DNA from: Terriglobales bacterium
Lineage (GTDB): Bacteria > Acidobacteriota > Terriglobia > Terriglobales > Acidobacteriaceae
Length of the DNA: 64,000 nucleotides
Direction: 5' to 3'
NCBI GenBank assembly: GCA_035651655.1
Contig: DASRFG010000023.1
Location: forward strand, 434,001-498,000
The notes under the pieces are model-generated. The model did no database searches, was not told the DNA's origin, and worked only from the letters and a program-made list of their open reading frames with translations. The translations under genes were made by a program, and so were the position numbers. Position 1 is the stretch's first letter. Each line of letters opens with the position of its first letter. Below are positions 37,891 through 46,937 of the stretch, piece by piece.

Positions 37891-37930
37891 CCCAAAAACA
37901 CTAAGGCCGCCGAAAGCGCTTCCGGCGGCC
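37891..37930 (-). terminator. Hairpin between radical SAM gene and FAR operon
   Basis: GGCCGCCG (37905-37912) and CGGCGGCC (37923-37930) form a perfect 8-bp stem. On the minus strand it is followed by TTAGTGTTTTT, a partial T-tract. It is 22 nt beyond the radical SAM stop and could end its transcript or act as a partial terminator before the FAR operon. Confidence 0.55.
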
Positions 37931-37951
37931 CCATTCCCGAATCGCTAGAGG

Positions 37952-40078
37952 TTAATCGCCGTAAACCTCTTCCTTAACTTCTTCCTTGGTAGCAACATCG
38001 TCGTCTATGGGCCGGGGCGCAGCCAGCGATTCCAGCGGCACGAAGCCGCCGGGCGCAGGCTTCTCGCCGAGAACTTGCTCGCGGTACAACTTGGACATGC
38101 GTGCATTTTCTTCTTCCTGCTTCACCCTGGCCGCACGTGCCCGCATCTTCTCTTCACGCGAGTTTTTGGCGATGCCTAGCACATCCAGGTCCTTCTGCTC
38201 CTCGGTGGTGATGATGCCTTCTTTCAAGGTCAGCGCACCCTCACTGTCGGCGATTTTCACCTTCTTGCCGCCGGCGAAGATCTCATGCCGCCCGTGCTCC
38301 TCGTACCATTTGGTGAGGGTGGCGGTCATATGCATTTTCTCGATGATGTTCCGCCAGCCTACGCCAGTGTTGTAGGCGCAGAAGGAAATCTCACCTTCCT
38401 GGGTGGCATAGGGAATAATGCACTGCTCGGTTCGCCGGAAATCGTAGTTGTACAGGTCCTGGAACCACATTCCTGCAACGAACAGCACATTCCAGCGGTC
38501 TTTACGCCGTTTCTCGATGTCTTCGAGAGTTCGGTCACCGGTGACTTTGCCGTAGCCGCCGCTCTGGGCCTTCTTGGTCACGCCAAAACTCTTGTCGAAC
38601 TTGGTCAACATGTCGAAGATGGTGAAATGCTTTGGCGTCTTGAACGGGTCGTAATTGCGCATCAGGGCAAGCGCCATGCCGAGCGATGACAGAAACTTTC
38701 CCCGTCCCGCATCGTTGATGCTGGCCACGTCCTTTGCCATCTGGTCAGCGTGCAGGAAGGCGGTCATCGGTGCCGCTTCCTTGGTTTCCTTGTCAATCAT
38801 GATGGCCATGCCAACGCCGCAATTCGGGTGGCAGCCGCAGCTCACTTGTCCCCACTCGGCCTGCGGACCGTGTACCAGGTCAGACCAATCGGAGAAGGTG
38901 CTGATGAAGGAGAGTGGGAACCAATCGCGCGCCGGCTCGCCGAGTCCGGTCTGATTCTTCACGTCGTGCGCCAAATGCGAAAGCGTATAGCGTTGCGCCT
39001 GGCGGCGCTCGTCAGTTACCGCTTCGTCGCGGCCGGTAAACGAGACCGGCTGGAAGGAGAGGAACGACATCATCTTGGGATTGTCCAGTGCAAACTGAAT
39101 GATGCGTCCCACCTGCTCGTTATTGATGCCGTTCACAATGGTAGTGACCGGCACCAGCTCAACCCCTGCTTCGTGCAGGTTCTCAATGGCTTTTAACTTT
39201 ACGTCGAACAAGTTGCCGACCTTGCGGTGCGAGTTCGCGGCATTGCCGATGCCGTCGAACTGCAGGTAGGCATAGCGCAGGCCCGCTTCCCTGGCCTGAT
39301 TGCAGAACTCTTTACTCTTGGCGAATTCAATTCCGTTGGTCGCCGCCTGGACGCTGGTGTAGCCCACCTTGCGGGCGTATGCCACAGCATCCAGAAAGTA
39401 TGGCGAAAGTGTCGGCTCACCGCCCGAGAACTGCACCGACATCTGCCGTTTCGGCTTAATGGAAATCGCGTTATCCAGCAGTGTTTTGATCTCTTCCCAA
39501 GTCAGTTCGTGAACAAAGCCCACCTGGTTCGCGTCCATGAAGCAGGGATCGCACATCATGTTGCAGCGGTTGGTGAGATCAATGGTAAGAACTGAACCGC
39601 GGCCGTATTTCACCGTGCTGGAACCGTGATTATGCAGGCGTTCGTCGTTGTGAGAACGAATGTCGCGGCCAGGAAAACAATCTTCCAGGTGCTTGAAGAA
39701 GGCAGTGTCCATTGCCATCACGTCTTCGAAGTGCCCGTGCTTGGGGCAGTCCTTCACCATCAGGATCTTGCCGTCGCGCTCGATGATCTGCGCTTTGATC
39801 TCGCCTACTTTTTGGTTGAGCAGGATGTCGTGGGGCAACTTGCCATCGAGGATCTGTTGCCGGATTTCAGGCACGCACTTCGGGCACAGCGAGTCGGTCG
39901 TCCGCGGCCAGCCCAGTGGGGGCTTGCTCTTCTCGTAAGATTTCAGCATCGGCTTATCGGACCACTTGGGCGTGAACGATGGCTTGGGATGGATGCGATT
40001 CAGCCTCTCGAAAAGGAGCCACGCGCCGTTCGCGGCGACGTTGAGGGCCTTCTCCACATATTTTACCGGCTTGTGCAT
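37952..40078 (-). CDS. Radical SAM protein of the MJ0619/tetraether-lipid-synthase (Tes) type
   Basis: 708 residues. The N-terminus has TTDSLCPKCVPEI (Cys65, Cys68) and MVKDCPKHGHFED (Cys111, His114), the opening seen in the MJ0619 family. The radical SAM cluster is LTNRCNMMCDPCFMDAN (Cys172, 176, 179), then FSGGEPTLSP. A second Cys cluster reads VSCGCHPNCGVG (Cys414, 416, 420), and EQCIIPY and ISFCAYN supply Cys553 and Cys567, which could hold further Fe-S centres. Members of this family include the archaeal enzyme joining lipid tails into tetraethers, and bacterial homologues are candidates for iso-diabolic acid or branched GDGT synthesis. It would work at the inner face of the membrane; there is no signal peptide. 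A charged tail (about 620-708) is added. Confidence 0.8.
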   Translation of the reverse strand: MHKPVKYVEKALNVAANGAWLLFERLNRIHPKPSFTPKWSDKPMLKSYEKSKPPLGWPRTTDSLCPKCVPEIRQQILDGKLPHDILLNQKVGEIKAQIIERDGKILMVKDCPKHGHFEDVMAMDTAFFKHLEDCFPGRDIRSHNDERLHNHGSSTVKYGRGSVLTIDLTNRCNMMCDPCFMDANQVGFVHELTWEEIKTLLDNAISIKPKRQMSVQFSGGEPTLSPYFLDAVAYARKVGYTSVQAATNGIEFAKSKEFCNQAREAGLRYAYLQFDGIGNAANSHRKVGNLFDVKLKAIENLHEAGVELVPVTTIVNGINNEQVGRIIQFALDNPKMMSFLSFQPVSFTGRDEAVTDERRQAQRYTLSHLAHDVKNQTGLGEPARDWFPLSFISTFSDWSDLVHGPQAEWGQVSCGCHPNCGVGMAIMIDKETKEAAPMTAFLHADQMAKDVASINDAGRGKFLSSLGMALALMRNYDPFKTPKHFTIFDMLTKFDKSFGVTKKAQSGGYGKVTGDRTLEDIEKRRKDRWNVLFVAGMWFQDLYNYDFRRTEQCIIPYATQEGEISFCAYNTGVGWRNIIEKMHMTATLTKWYEEHGRHEIFAGGKKVKIADSEGALTLKEGIITTEEQKDLDVLGIAKNSREEKMRARAARVKQEEENARMSKLYREQVLGEKPAPGGFVPLESLAAPRPIDDDVATKEEVKEEVYGD

Positions 40079-40398
40079 TTTCTCTCGCTTTCACCGGGTC
40101 AGCAGACGGACACGCCAAAAAGTGCCCTCGCCCAATTTGGGCAACCGGTGTTCAAATTAGTTGAGCTTCCGCCGTGCTTGTGGGACCGCACGAACACTGA
40201 AATCCCCTCAGAATCACACGGATAGAGCTAGGGTGATAGTAGGTTCGGAAGCCGTCCAGGCTCAACGAAAATGCATGAAAGGGGCTATTTAGGGGTTTAG
40301 CCGCGCCATTTTTGCATTGTATTGCGTAAGCCATTGAAAACTAATGGCTACACCGGCAGGCCTTGGGCCGCCGGCCCAACCCCTTGCCTGAGCCCTCT
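40079..40398. other. 320-nt intergenic region upstream of the radical SAM gene
   Basis: No gene is seen. Two hairpins lie next to the DinB stop: AGCCATT (40329-40335)/AATGGCT (40343-40349), and TTGGGCC (40363-40369)/GGCCCAA (40373-40379), neither with a T-run. A weak minus-strand promoter candidate is TTGAGC (40260-40265) and TACTAT (40236-40241), 18 bp apart, about 160 nt upstream of the ATG at 40078. No riboswitch motif was recognised. Confidence 0.45.
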
Positions 40399-40977
40399 CT
40401 ATTTCTGTTGAGGTCTGCTGGCAGGAGGAATGATGCCGTTCATACGCAAATATTCCACCATTTGTCCGTAATGATCAAAGCAATGGTAATCAATTAGCGT
40501 TGCAAGACCAAGCCGCGTCTCGGTTCCGTCACCAAACGGACTCTTGATGGAAGCGGTGGCGTTCTTTGCGTTTATAACGGCCGTGGCTTTGTGACCATAA
40601 GTGAATGAGTCACGGAGAAATTTCATAATGTCCGTCTTGCTTTTCATGGCATCCGGACCGTTCTCGCTGCCTATATCAACCGGAACTTTCTCTCCCAGAA
40701 TGCCGGCAAATACCTGGTAATTTACTGCCGCCACGTGCTTCACCTGCTGGCCGAAGGTGCGCACTCCCTTGAACTCACCGTTTGTAGGAGCAAAGTCATA
40801 CTTGTCCTCCGGCATGGCATCAGCGGCACCGACAAATTCCTTCTCGACACCCTTGAGCTGGTCGTCCAGAACACTTGCAATGGTCTCCTTCTTTGGCTTC
40901 GTGGGTTTGGACTGTGCGACCGTGAACGAAGTGCATCCCAACAAGACCAGTACAATCAAGAACAATCTGTTATTCAT
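40399..40977 (-). CDS. Exported DinB-like protein
   Basis: 192 residues, with an N-terminal hydrophobic segment (LFLIVLVLLGCTSFTVAQ) that can be read as a signal peptide or a weak lipobox (LLGC). The mature part is a DinB-like four-helix bundle: FVGAADAMPEDKYDFAPT, FGQQVKHVAAVNYQVFAGI, and ATLIDYHCFDHYGQMVEYLR at the end. The His of QVKH and the two of YHCFDHYG are the expected metal-binding triad. DinB-like proteins include thiol-dependent metalloenzymes; exported copies are common in this phylum and unassigned. Confidence 0.8.
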   Translation of the reverse strand: MNNRLFLIVLVLLGCTSFTVAQSKPTKPKKETIASVLDDQLKGVEKEFVGAADAMPEDKYDFAPTNGEFKGVRTFGQQVKHVAAVNYQVFAGILGEKVPVDIGSENGPDAMKSKTDIMKFLRDSFTYGHKATAVINAKNATASIKSPFGDGTETRLGLATLIDYHCFDHYGQMVEYLRMNGIIPPASRPQQK

Positions 40978-41007
40978 GTTTTCTCCTCAGAATTTGTGTA
41001 TGAAAAC

Positions 41008-42315
41008 TTAGGCATGAGTGACGCCCGCGTCTGCGTAGTGCGCCAAATCCACTTCGCTGCCCCGCAGCCGATGCCACTTCATGCTGATAAGCCCGAGCAC
41101 CAGGCCGAGCGCGGCATACATTAGAGCCCGCGGGACGCCCTGCTTCTCTGCTACCGCTCCCCAGATAACGCTGCCTGCAGCCACTCCACCTTGCAGCACC
41201 AGAATGTACATGGACAGGGAACGTGCCAGTACCCATGGAGGCGACATGGTCTGCGCGGTCACATTCAGGCATGCCAGAATGGTGATCCAAGCCACCCCAC
41301 CCAGGAAGAGCACAGCCCCCAGCAGCGCGAACCAGTGTACCTGACCAGCAGCAAAGGTCACGACGGCAAACACTACCGTCGCAGCGCCGACCATATTGTC
41401 CATGCCGGTGTGACTTCGGATTCGCGGCAGAATGGCCGCTCCGGCCAACGCTCCCAGCCCAAAGGAACCTAATAGAAGTCCGTAACCTATTGCGCCATGC
41501 GGGCGAGCGATGATCGGTAACAATGCCAGCAATGCGCTGGCTGAGAGGCTGACGGCCAGGGTCCTGACCAGCACTGCCTTCACAGCGGGCGATTGGCGGA
41601 CGTATGCAATCCCTTCCTTCATAGCCCCCCAGATACGCCCACCCTCCGCGCCGTTCTTAGCCTTTCGTTTCCATTGGCAGAGAAAGAAAATCACACCGAA
41701 AAAAGAAGCGGCGTTGATGAGGAAGGCCACACCCGATCCCGCAGCCGCGATCACCGCGCCTCCTAGCGCAGGTCCAATGGCGCGTGCCACGTTATACCCG
41801 GCGGAGTTGAGCGCCACCGCCGACGCGTGTTGTTCCCCTGAGATAATCTCCGGAGTGATGGCCTGCCAGGCAGGGTCGTTCATAACCGCCCCCAGCCCCA
41901 GAAAAAACGTGAACAAGAGCAGCAACCAGGCAGTGACCAGATGAAGCACCGTGATCACACCCAGGGCGGCCGCGGCGATTACCATCCAGGTTTGGGTCAC
42001 AATCAGCAGCCGCCGGCGATCCACCAGATCAGCTAGTGCTCCCGCCGGTAAGGCCACGAGAAACACCGGCAGACTCGACGCCACTTGTACCAGGCTGACC
42101 ATCAGCGGCGACATGCTGAGTGAGGTCATGAGCCAGCCGCTGCCCAGATTTTGCATCCAGGTGCCGGTGTAAGAAATTACAGCCGCGATCCACAATGAGC
42201 GGAAGACGGGTTCACGAAATGGGCCCCATGGCGAGAACCTGTGCTTTGATCCTCCCGCCATAGTTGCTGAAGCTTTTGGGGCCATTCTCTCCCAACCCAT
42301 CTTTAAATTCTTCAC
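41008..42315 (-). CDS. MFS transporter (MFS_3/EntS-like)
   Basis: 435 residues with about 12 membrane helices. WIAAVISYTGTWMQNLGSGW and SSLPVFLVALPAGALADLVD, then RRRLLIVTQ (the MFS loop 2-3 motif) are as in the MFS_3/enterobactin exporter-like family. FNSAGYNVARAIGPALGGAV is helix 5. It probably exports a small molecule by proton coupling. It begins 6 nt after the APC permease stop, so the two share a transcript. The first ATG is uncertain; later in-frame ATGs at 42285 and 42261 also work. Confidence 0.85.
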   Translation of the reverse strand: MKNLKMGWERMAPKASATMAGGSKHRFSPWGPFREPVFRSLWIAAVISYTGTWMQNLGSGWLMTSLSMSPLMVSLVQVASSLPVFLVALPAGALADLVDRRRLLIVTQTWMVIAAAALGVITVLHLVTAWLLLLFTFFLGLGAVMNDPAWQAITPEIISGEQHASAVALNSAGYNVARAIGPALGGAVIAAAGSGVAFLINAASFFGVIFFLCQWKRKAKNGAEGGRIWGAMKEGIAYVRQSPAVKAVLVRTLAVSLSASALLALLPIIARPHGAIGYGLLLGSFGLGALAGAAILPRIRSHTGMDNMVGAATVVFAVVTFAAGQVHWFALLGAVLFLGGVAWITILACLNVTAQTMSPPWVLARSLSMYILVLQGGVAAGSVIWGAVAEKQGVPRALMYAALGLVLGLISMKWHRLRGSEVDLAHYADAGVTHA

Positions 42316-42321
42316 ACCGCT

Positions 42322-43830
42322 TCAGGCTTGATTGCCGCGCGCTGTTTCCGCAAATTCGGTAATAGCTTCCCCGAAGGGCCATTCGCGCCGGCGCCACGAT
42401 CGAAGCAGGTAAATAGCGACCCCGACCACAATGATGATCGTGGCATAACGGATCTCGCGCAGAAAGTCTTTCCTTGAGATCAGGATGAAAAGAAATCCCG
42501 ATGCGGCAATCAAAGCCGGTAAGGGATAGAACCACATCCGGAACGGGCGTGGCATATCTGGCCGGCGTACCCGCAAAACGATCACGCCAATGGCCTGTAC
42601 CAAAAATTGGATCATAATGCGGATCACCACCAGGGCAGCAATGACATCGGCCAATCTGAGAAAACAAAATGCCGCCGCAACTATACCCAAAGCCAGCAAT
42701 GAGACATAAGGAAAACGGCCCTCGGGATGCACTCTCGCGAACACGCGAAAATAATTTCCATCCAGGGCCGCCGCATAAGGCACGCGCGAGTAGCCCAGAA
42801 GGAGCGAGAAGACCGAAGCGAATGCCGTCCACATAATCAACCCTGCTACCAGATATCCCGCCCAGCTGCCGTAAATTCTCTGCATGAACATTGAAACCAC
42901 GTAAAAGCGCGTGTCGGTGCGGCCAGCCTGCGCCAGCTCCTGCCAGGGCAGCACTCCGAGAATGCTGATGTTCATGACGATATATAGACCAGCAACCAAC
43001 ACGATGGATAGCAGCAACGCGCGTGGAATTGTCTTGCCGGGGTCCTTTATCTCTCCTCCCAGGAAACAAACGTTGTAGTAGCCCCAGTAATCATAGGTTG
43101 CGATCAGCATTGCCGAACCCATGCCGATGAAGAACTCGTGCGACAGAGTAAACGCGCCCGGCGGAAAGCTGAACGCTCGTGCCGCGTTGAAATGGCTGAG
43201 GCCGGCGACGATAATCCACAGCATCGTGCCCATCACTCCGACCCAGAGCAATTTGGAAAGCTTTCCGATGCTGGTGATCCGCCGGTACAGCAGCAGCACT
43301 GCCAATAGACAAACCAACACCGCGACAAAAGGCATGGCAGTTACGGGTGAGTTCGCCTCAATGGTTCCCACTACAGGCAAGGTGAGATGAAACCCGCGGG
43401 CAAACTGCGGGGTCTCCAGAATCGGCCAGATGTAGCCGGCATACCTCGCAAATCCGATGCATCCTGAAGCAATTGAAAGCGGCGCGCTGAACGAGAGCTG
43501 CCAGATGAAAAGAAACGAGAGCAGACGTCCCAGCCGCTTCGGCCCGTAAATTTCACTTAGGTATCGGTAAGAGCCTCCGGAGCCGGGCATTGCAGCTCCC
43601 AGTTCTGCCCACACCAGCCCATCGCAAATGGCGAAGAAGGCGCCGAAGATCCAGCCCAGCATGGCCTGGGGGCCGCCCGCTGCAGCCACCATTAACGGAA
43701 TGGTGATAAACGGGCCCACCCCGATCATGTCAATCATGCTCAGGGCGGTCGCGCTGCCCAGACCAATGCCGCGGATCAGCTCAGGAGATGGGACGGATTC
43801 GGCGGGTCTGATATCAGAGGCCCGATTCAT
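42322..43830 (-). CDS. APC-family permease
   Basis: 502 residues from the ATG at 43830; an earlier frame start (43875) has no support. About 12 helices. The first is LGSATALSMIDMIGVGPFIT, a variant of the usual GxxIGxG signature, and ATYDYWGYYNVCFLGGEIKD is the helix-6 motif. It ends as other APC permeases do, with LRSWRRREWPFGEAI. Substrate unknown, amino acids or amines are typical. A hairpin lies between this gene and the upstream PIG-L gene, so it may have its own promoter. Confidence 0.83.
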   Translation of the reverse strand: MNRASDIRPAESVPSPELIRGIGLGSATALSMIDMIGVGPFITIPLMVAAAGGPQAMLGWIFGAFFAICDGLVWAELGAAMPGSGGSYRYLSEIYGPKRLGRLLSFLFIWQLSFSAPLSIASGCIGFARYAGYIWPILETPQFARGFHLTLPVVGTIEANSPVTAMPFVAVLVCLLAVLLLYRRITSIGKLSKLLWVGVMGTMLWIIVAGLSHFNAARAFSFPPGAFTLSHEFFIGMGSAMLIATYDYWGYYNVCFLGGEIKDPGKTIPRALLLSIVLVAGLYIVMNISILGVLPWQELAQAGRTDTRFYVVSMFMQRIYGSWAGYLVAGLIMWTAFASVFSLLLGYSRVPYAAALDGNYFRVFARVHPEGRFPYVSLLALGIVAAAFCFLRLADVIAALVVIRIMIQFLVQAIGVIVLRVRRPDMPRPFRMWFYPLPALIAASGFLFILISRKDFLREIRYATIIIVVGVAIYLLRSWRRREWPFGEAITEFAETARGNQA

Positions 43831-43861
43831 GTGGCGCCGGCATCCCGCCGGCTGTCTCGTG

Positions 43862-43895
43862 GCCGTCCCGCCCACGCTCGGTCCGGCGGGACGGC
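43862..43895 (-). repeat. Inverted repeat between PIG-L and APC genes
   Basis: GCCGTCCCGCC (43862-43872) and GGCGGGACGGC (43885-43895) are exact 11-bp inverted arms with a 12-nt loop. It lies just after the PIG-L stop (43903). No T-run follows, so it is a possible Rho-dependent or RNA-stabilising structure rather than a standard terminator. Confidence 0.5.
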
Positions 43896-43902
43896 GGCAC
43901 TC

Positions 43903-46707
43903 TTAACGTTCATGTCCTGCGCTCAGCAGATTCACGTACAGACGAACTGCTCCCGGTACTCCTGCAGGAAGTTGCCGGAAAAACGCGTATCCGTTGTAGA
44001 TGTAGGTGCCCTTGCCATACTCCGCTCGGAGTAGGCCCCCGCGCATGGCCGACTCGCCGGGATCATGCGAGGACAGCAGCGGCTGGAATTTACTGTCCCA
44101 CTGGTCCATGAAGTAGAGTCCGCGCTCCTGCACCCAGCCGTTAAAATCCCGAGCGGCAATCTGGTTGGGGTAACGGAATACGCTGTCTTGCGGCGCCAGA
44201 ATGTCCACCGGGGCTTCCTCCACGCTCACACGATCCCGGCTCTCATGCGCCGAAAACGGGGTGTATTTCCCGGAATTAAAATCGTTCGTTCCGGTGTTGT
44301 ACTGCACAATCAAAGTGCCGCCATTCGAAACAAAGTCCAGCAAGCGACGGTTGTTGGCGCGCACATCATCTCGAGTATCATAGGCGCGAATTCCCGTGAC
44401 GATCGTTCCGTAGTGATTCAGGTCACTGCTGGCGAGCTCCTGCGGGGAAATCAAAGTGACGTCCATGCCGAGTTGCCGCAGCACTGTAGGAATATCATCG
44501 CCTGCCCCCATGATGTAGCCGATTTTCAGCCCTTCCGGCCGCTTCACGTCCACTACACTGACGTGTTGTAGAGCCTGTTGGTAATAGTAAAAAGTGTCGA
44601 GGTCTTCGCGCGTGACCACGGTGTAGCCTTCGCGGTATTCGTGCCCGTCCGATTCGAACACAGCGCTTACATCCTTCCGGATTTCGCCCGAAGTCGCCGG
44701 CCACAAAGTGAAGTCGAGCTTACGTTCTTGACCGCGCTGTGCAAATTCGACCGGCATTTCGGCGGGATCGGCGCGCCAGCCTTCCGGCACTTCCAGGCGC
44801 AATGTGCCTTTAGCCGGCCCGGAAACGTTGCTGCGTATATCAACCAGTACGTGCCCACTGGCATTTGCACCCGCCGGAACAACCAACGTCCCGGATTCCA
44901 CAAGTACCGAAAATCTTGGTGTGATTGCCAGAGTGGGCCGATGCTCAACGTTCTTATCGTCCACATACGGTGCAGTCACCGCGGTCGAGATCCGGCTCCC
45001 AGGACCGCCCTTCGCGCCTCCCACGTCATGCGGCGCGCTATTGAAGATTGAAAAGTTCAATCCACCGCGCCTGGGCACAATGGAGTAGCTGGCATGCGCA
45101 TGGACAGGAGGCGGCGGGAATGGCAACGTCAGATCCCGCTGATTAGTGATGTCATAAACAGCCTGCTCCGGCGAAGATCGCTGAAAGTAGGGCCGCGTGT
45201 ACTCGGCATTCTCCGGAATTTTCAGCCGGTAGTTGGCGTAGTAATCCTCACCCGGATGCAGCAACGTGTCGCGGCCTTTGTAAGAACCCGTGATCCAGCC
45301 TTCGGGGGCATCGAGACCTACCTCCTCAATCTGCAGCAGTTCCTTTGAGCCATTATGAAATCTTGCAACCACCAACACACTGCCACCGGGCGAAACTGTA
45401 GTGTGCGCATTTCGGGAGCTTGCCGGTTCGTTGGAAGCGCCCGTGGGATGAGTGACCGTCGCCTTGAATGAAACATTCATGGCCAGGTTGGCGGCAGTCT
45501 CACACTGCTGTTGCTTTTCCTGGAGGCGGGTGAGCAGGTCAAATTTTGCGGCAGGGCTGAGATCGGATTTCTCGGCCTGAAAAATCATTCCGTTCAGCAC
45601 TTGCAATGCCTCCAGCAAAGGACCGGCTGCCTTTTGTGGATCTTTGTCGGCGTCGTGCGCCGCCTGCTTTATTTTTTCTTCGATTTTCAACAGCGCGGGT
45701 CGCAATTGCGGTAGCGTGGACTGTTCGGCCCCCAATCGCTCCGCCAGCCCGGGCAACGTGGTGTTGATCCCGTCAAAAAAATCCTGCTCGTGCCCGTCTG
45801 CGGCAGCGGTCCGCGGCAACACCGAATCCACCAATTTGTAGTAGTCGAAGCGGTCCCCGGCATCGACCTTCCAATTTCCCGCTCCTTGCGAGAGCTGATG
45901 ATTCAGGCCTTTTAAGGCGAATTCCACGTACGAGGTTCCCAGTGCGGCATCCGCTTGGCCCGTGTTCAGCTTCAGGTCGTATGGCTCACCCTCAAAAACA
46001 TGGTCGGTGTAGAGCTTCTTCACCTGCCAGGGCAGCAGTCCTTCCTTAATCTGCTCAGGGAAACGGCTAGGATCGGCCGCCGCGCGGAAAGCTTCTTTGG
46101 TCAGAATGGCCGCGGCCTGGTGGTTTCCGTGGCCGTCTCGCGAGGTGCCCTGGAAACGCGAGACCAGCACATCGGAATGAAAAGTGCGTATCAGCCGGAC
46201 CATGTCGCCCAGGGCTACATCGTGCCCGCCCCACTTTTGGAAAGTTTCGTCCGGAGTCTTGGAGAAGCCGAAATCCACCACCCGGGAGAAGCGCTGCTCA
46301 ATGCCGTAGTATTTGTCAGCCTCAAGCAGTTCCAGGGTGCGAAGCAGGCCCAGTTCGTCGAAAAGATTGCTCCCGGTCTTGTTCTGGCCGCCCTCGCCAC
46401 GGTTGAGCGTGAGTTGCAGGATACTTACCCCTTTTCCGCGCGATTCCAGGGTCAGCATGCCGCCATCTTCATCGTCAGGGTGAGCAATGGTGTGCATCAT
46501 CCGGGCGGTCGTCCGTAGCCGCACCAGCATCTGTTTTAAGCCGGCGGTGCCGGTATCCTGGGGCAGCGAGCCGGAGACGTCGCTGCGATCGGGGACAGGC
46601 TTCTCCCCGGCGACCGGTGCCGGGAGTACCAACAAAACAGCAAAAAGAGATCCTAGGAAAGCCTTCAACACCCGGTTCGCAATAATCACCTTGGGTTCAG
46701 ACCTCAC
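43903..46707 (-). CDS. Large exported PIG-L family deacetylase
   Basis: 934 residues. A signal peptide (FLGSLFAVLLVLPAPVAG) precedes the PIG-L/LmbE domain, whose metal motif is HTIAHPDDEDGGML (AHPDDE at 75-80), followed by QLTLNRGEGGQNKTG and SRFQGTSRDGHGNHQAAAIL with the second His pair. The middle (about 400-700) is beta-rich, with Ig-like patterns such as VRLEVPEGWRADPAEMPVEF. The C-terminal part (about 715-930) has IGYIMGAGDDIPTVLRQLGM and IVTGIRAYDTRDDVRANNRR, GATase1-like. The class removes N-acetyl groups from sugars; substrate unknown. It is one of the longest genes here and is exported. Confidence 0.83.
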   Translation of the reverse strand: MRSEPKVIIANRVLKAFLGSLFAVLLVLPAPVAGEKPVPDRSDVSGSLPQDTGTAGLKQMLVRLRTTARMMHTIAHPDDEDGGMLTLESRGKGVSILQLTLNRGEGGQNKTGSNLFDELGLLRTLELLEADKYYGIEQRFSRVVDFGFSKTPDETFQKWGGHDVALGDMVRLIRTFHSDVLVSRFQGTSRDGHGNHQAAAILTKEAFRAAADPSRFPEQIKEGLLPWQVKKLYTDHVFEGEPYDLKLNTGQADAALGTSYVEFALKGLNHQLSQGAGNWKVDAGDRFDYYKLVDSVLPRTAAADGHEQDFFDGINTTLPGLAERLGAEQSTLPQLRPALLKIEEKIKQAAHDADKDPQKAAGPLLEALQVLNGMIFQAEKSDLSPAAKFDLLTRLQEKQQQCETAANLAMNVSFKATVTHPTGASNEPASSRNAHTTVSPGGSVLVVARFHNGSKELLQIEEVGLDAPEGWITGSYKGRDTLLHPGEDYYANYRLKIPENAEYTRPYFQRSSPEQAVYDITNQRDLTLPFPPPPVHAHASYSIVPRRGGLNFSIFNSAPHDVGGAKGGPGSRISTAVTAPYVDDKNVEHRPTLAITPRFSVLVESGTLVVPAGANASGHVLVDIRSNVSGPAKGTLRLEVPEGWRADPAEMPVEFAQRGQERKLDFTLWPATSGEIRKDVSAVFESDGHEYREGYTVVTREDLDTFYYYQQALQHVSVVDVKRPEGLKIGYIMGAGDDIPTVLRQLGMDVTLISPQELASSDLNHYGTIVTGIRAYDTRDDVRANNRRLLDFVSNGGTLIVQYNTGTNDFNSGKYTPFSAHESRDRVSVEEAPVDILAPQDSVFRYPNQIAARDFNGWVQERGLYFMDQWDSKFQPLLSSHDPGESAMRGGLLRAEYGKGTYIYNGYAFFRQLPAGVPGAVRLYVNLLSAGHER

Positions 46708-46937
46708 AGATCTTGCAGAATTTGGATTCGCGTTCTCTTAACCGATGTCTCTGCCGGTCAACATGATTCAATCATCCGGCTCTGTGCAACAACTTTGCCA
46801 TCAATGGCAAGAAATTTCTGCGCCCGCCACCCACGGTGGCGGCAAGTTGCTGATTTTCCCTTCAATTGCGATGGCAGAGGAATTGCCTCTGGACAGTGTA
46901 GCGCGGTATAAGTTCTACCCCGCCTCCCAGGGGAAAA

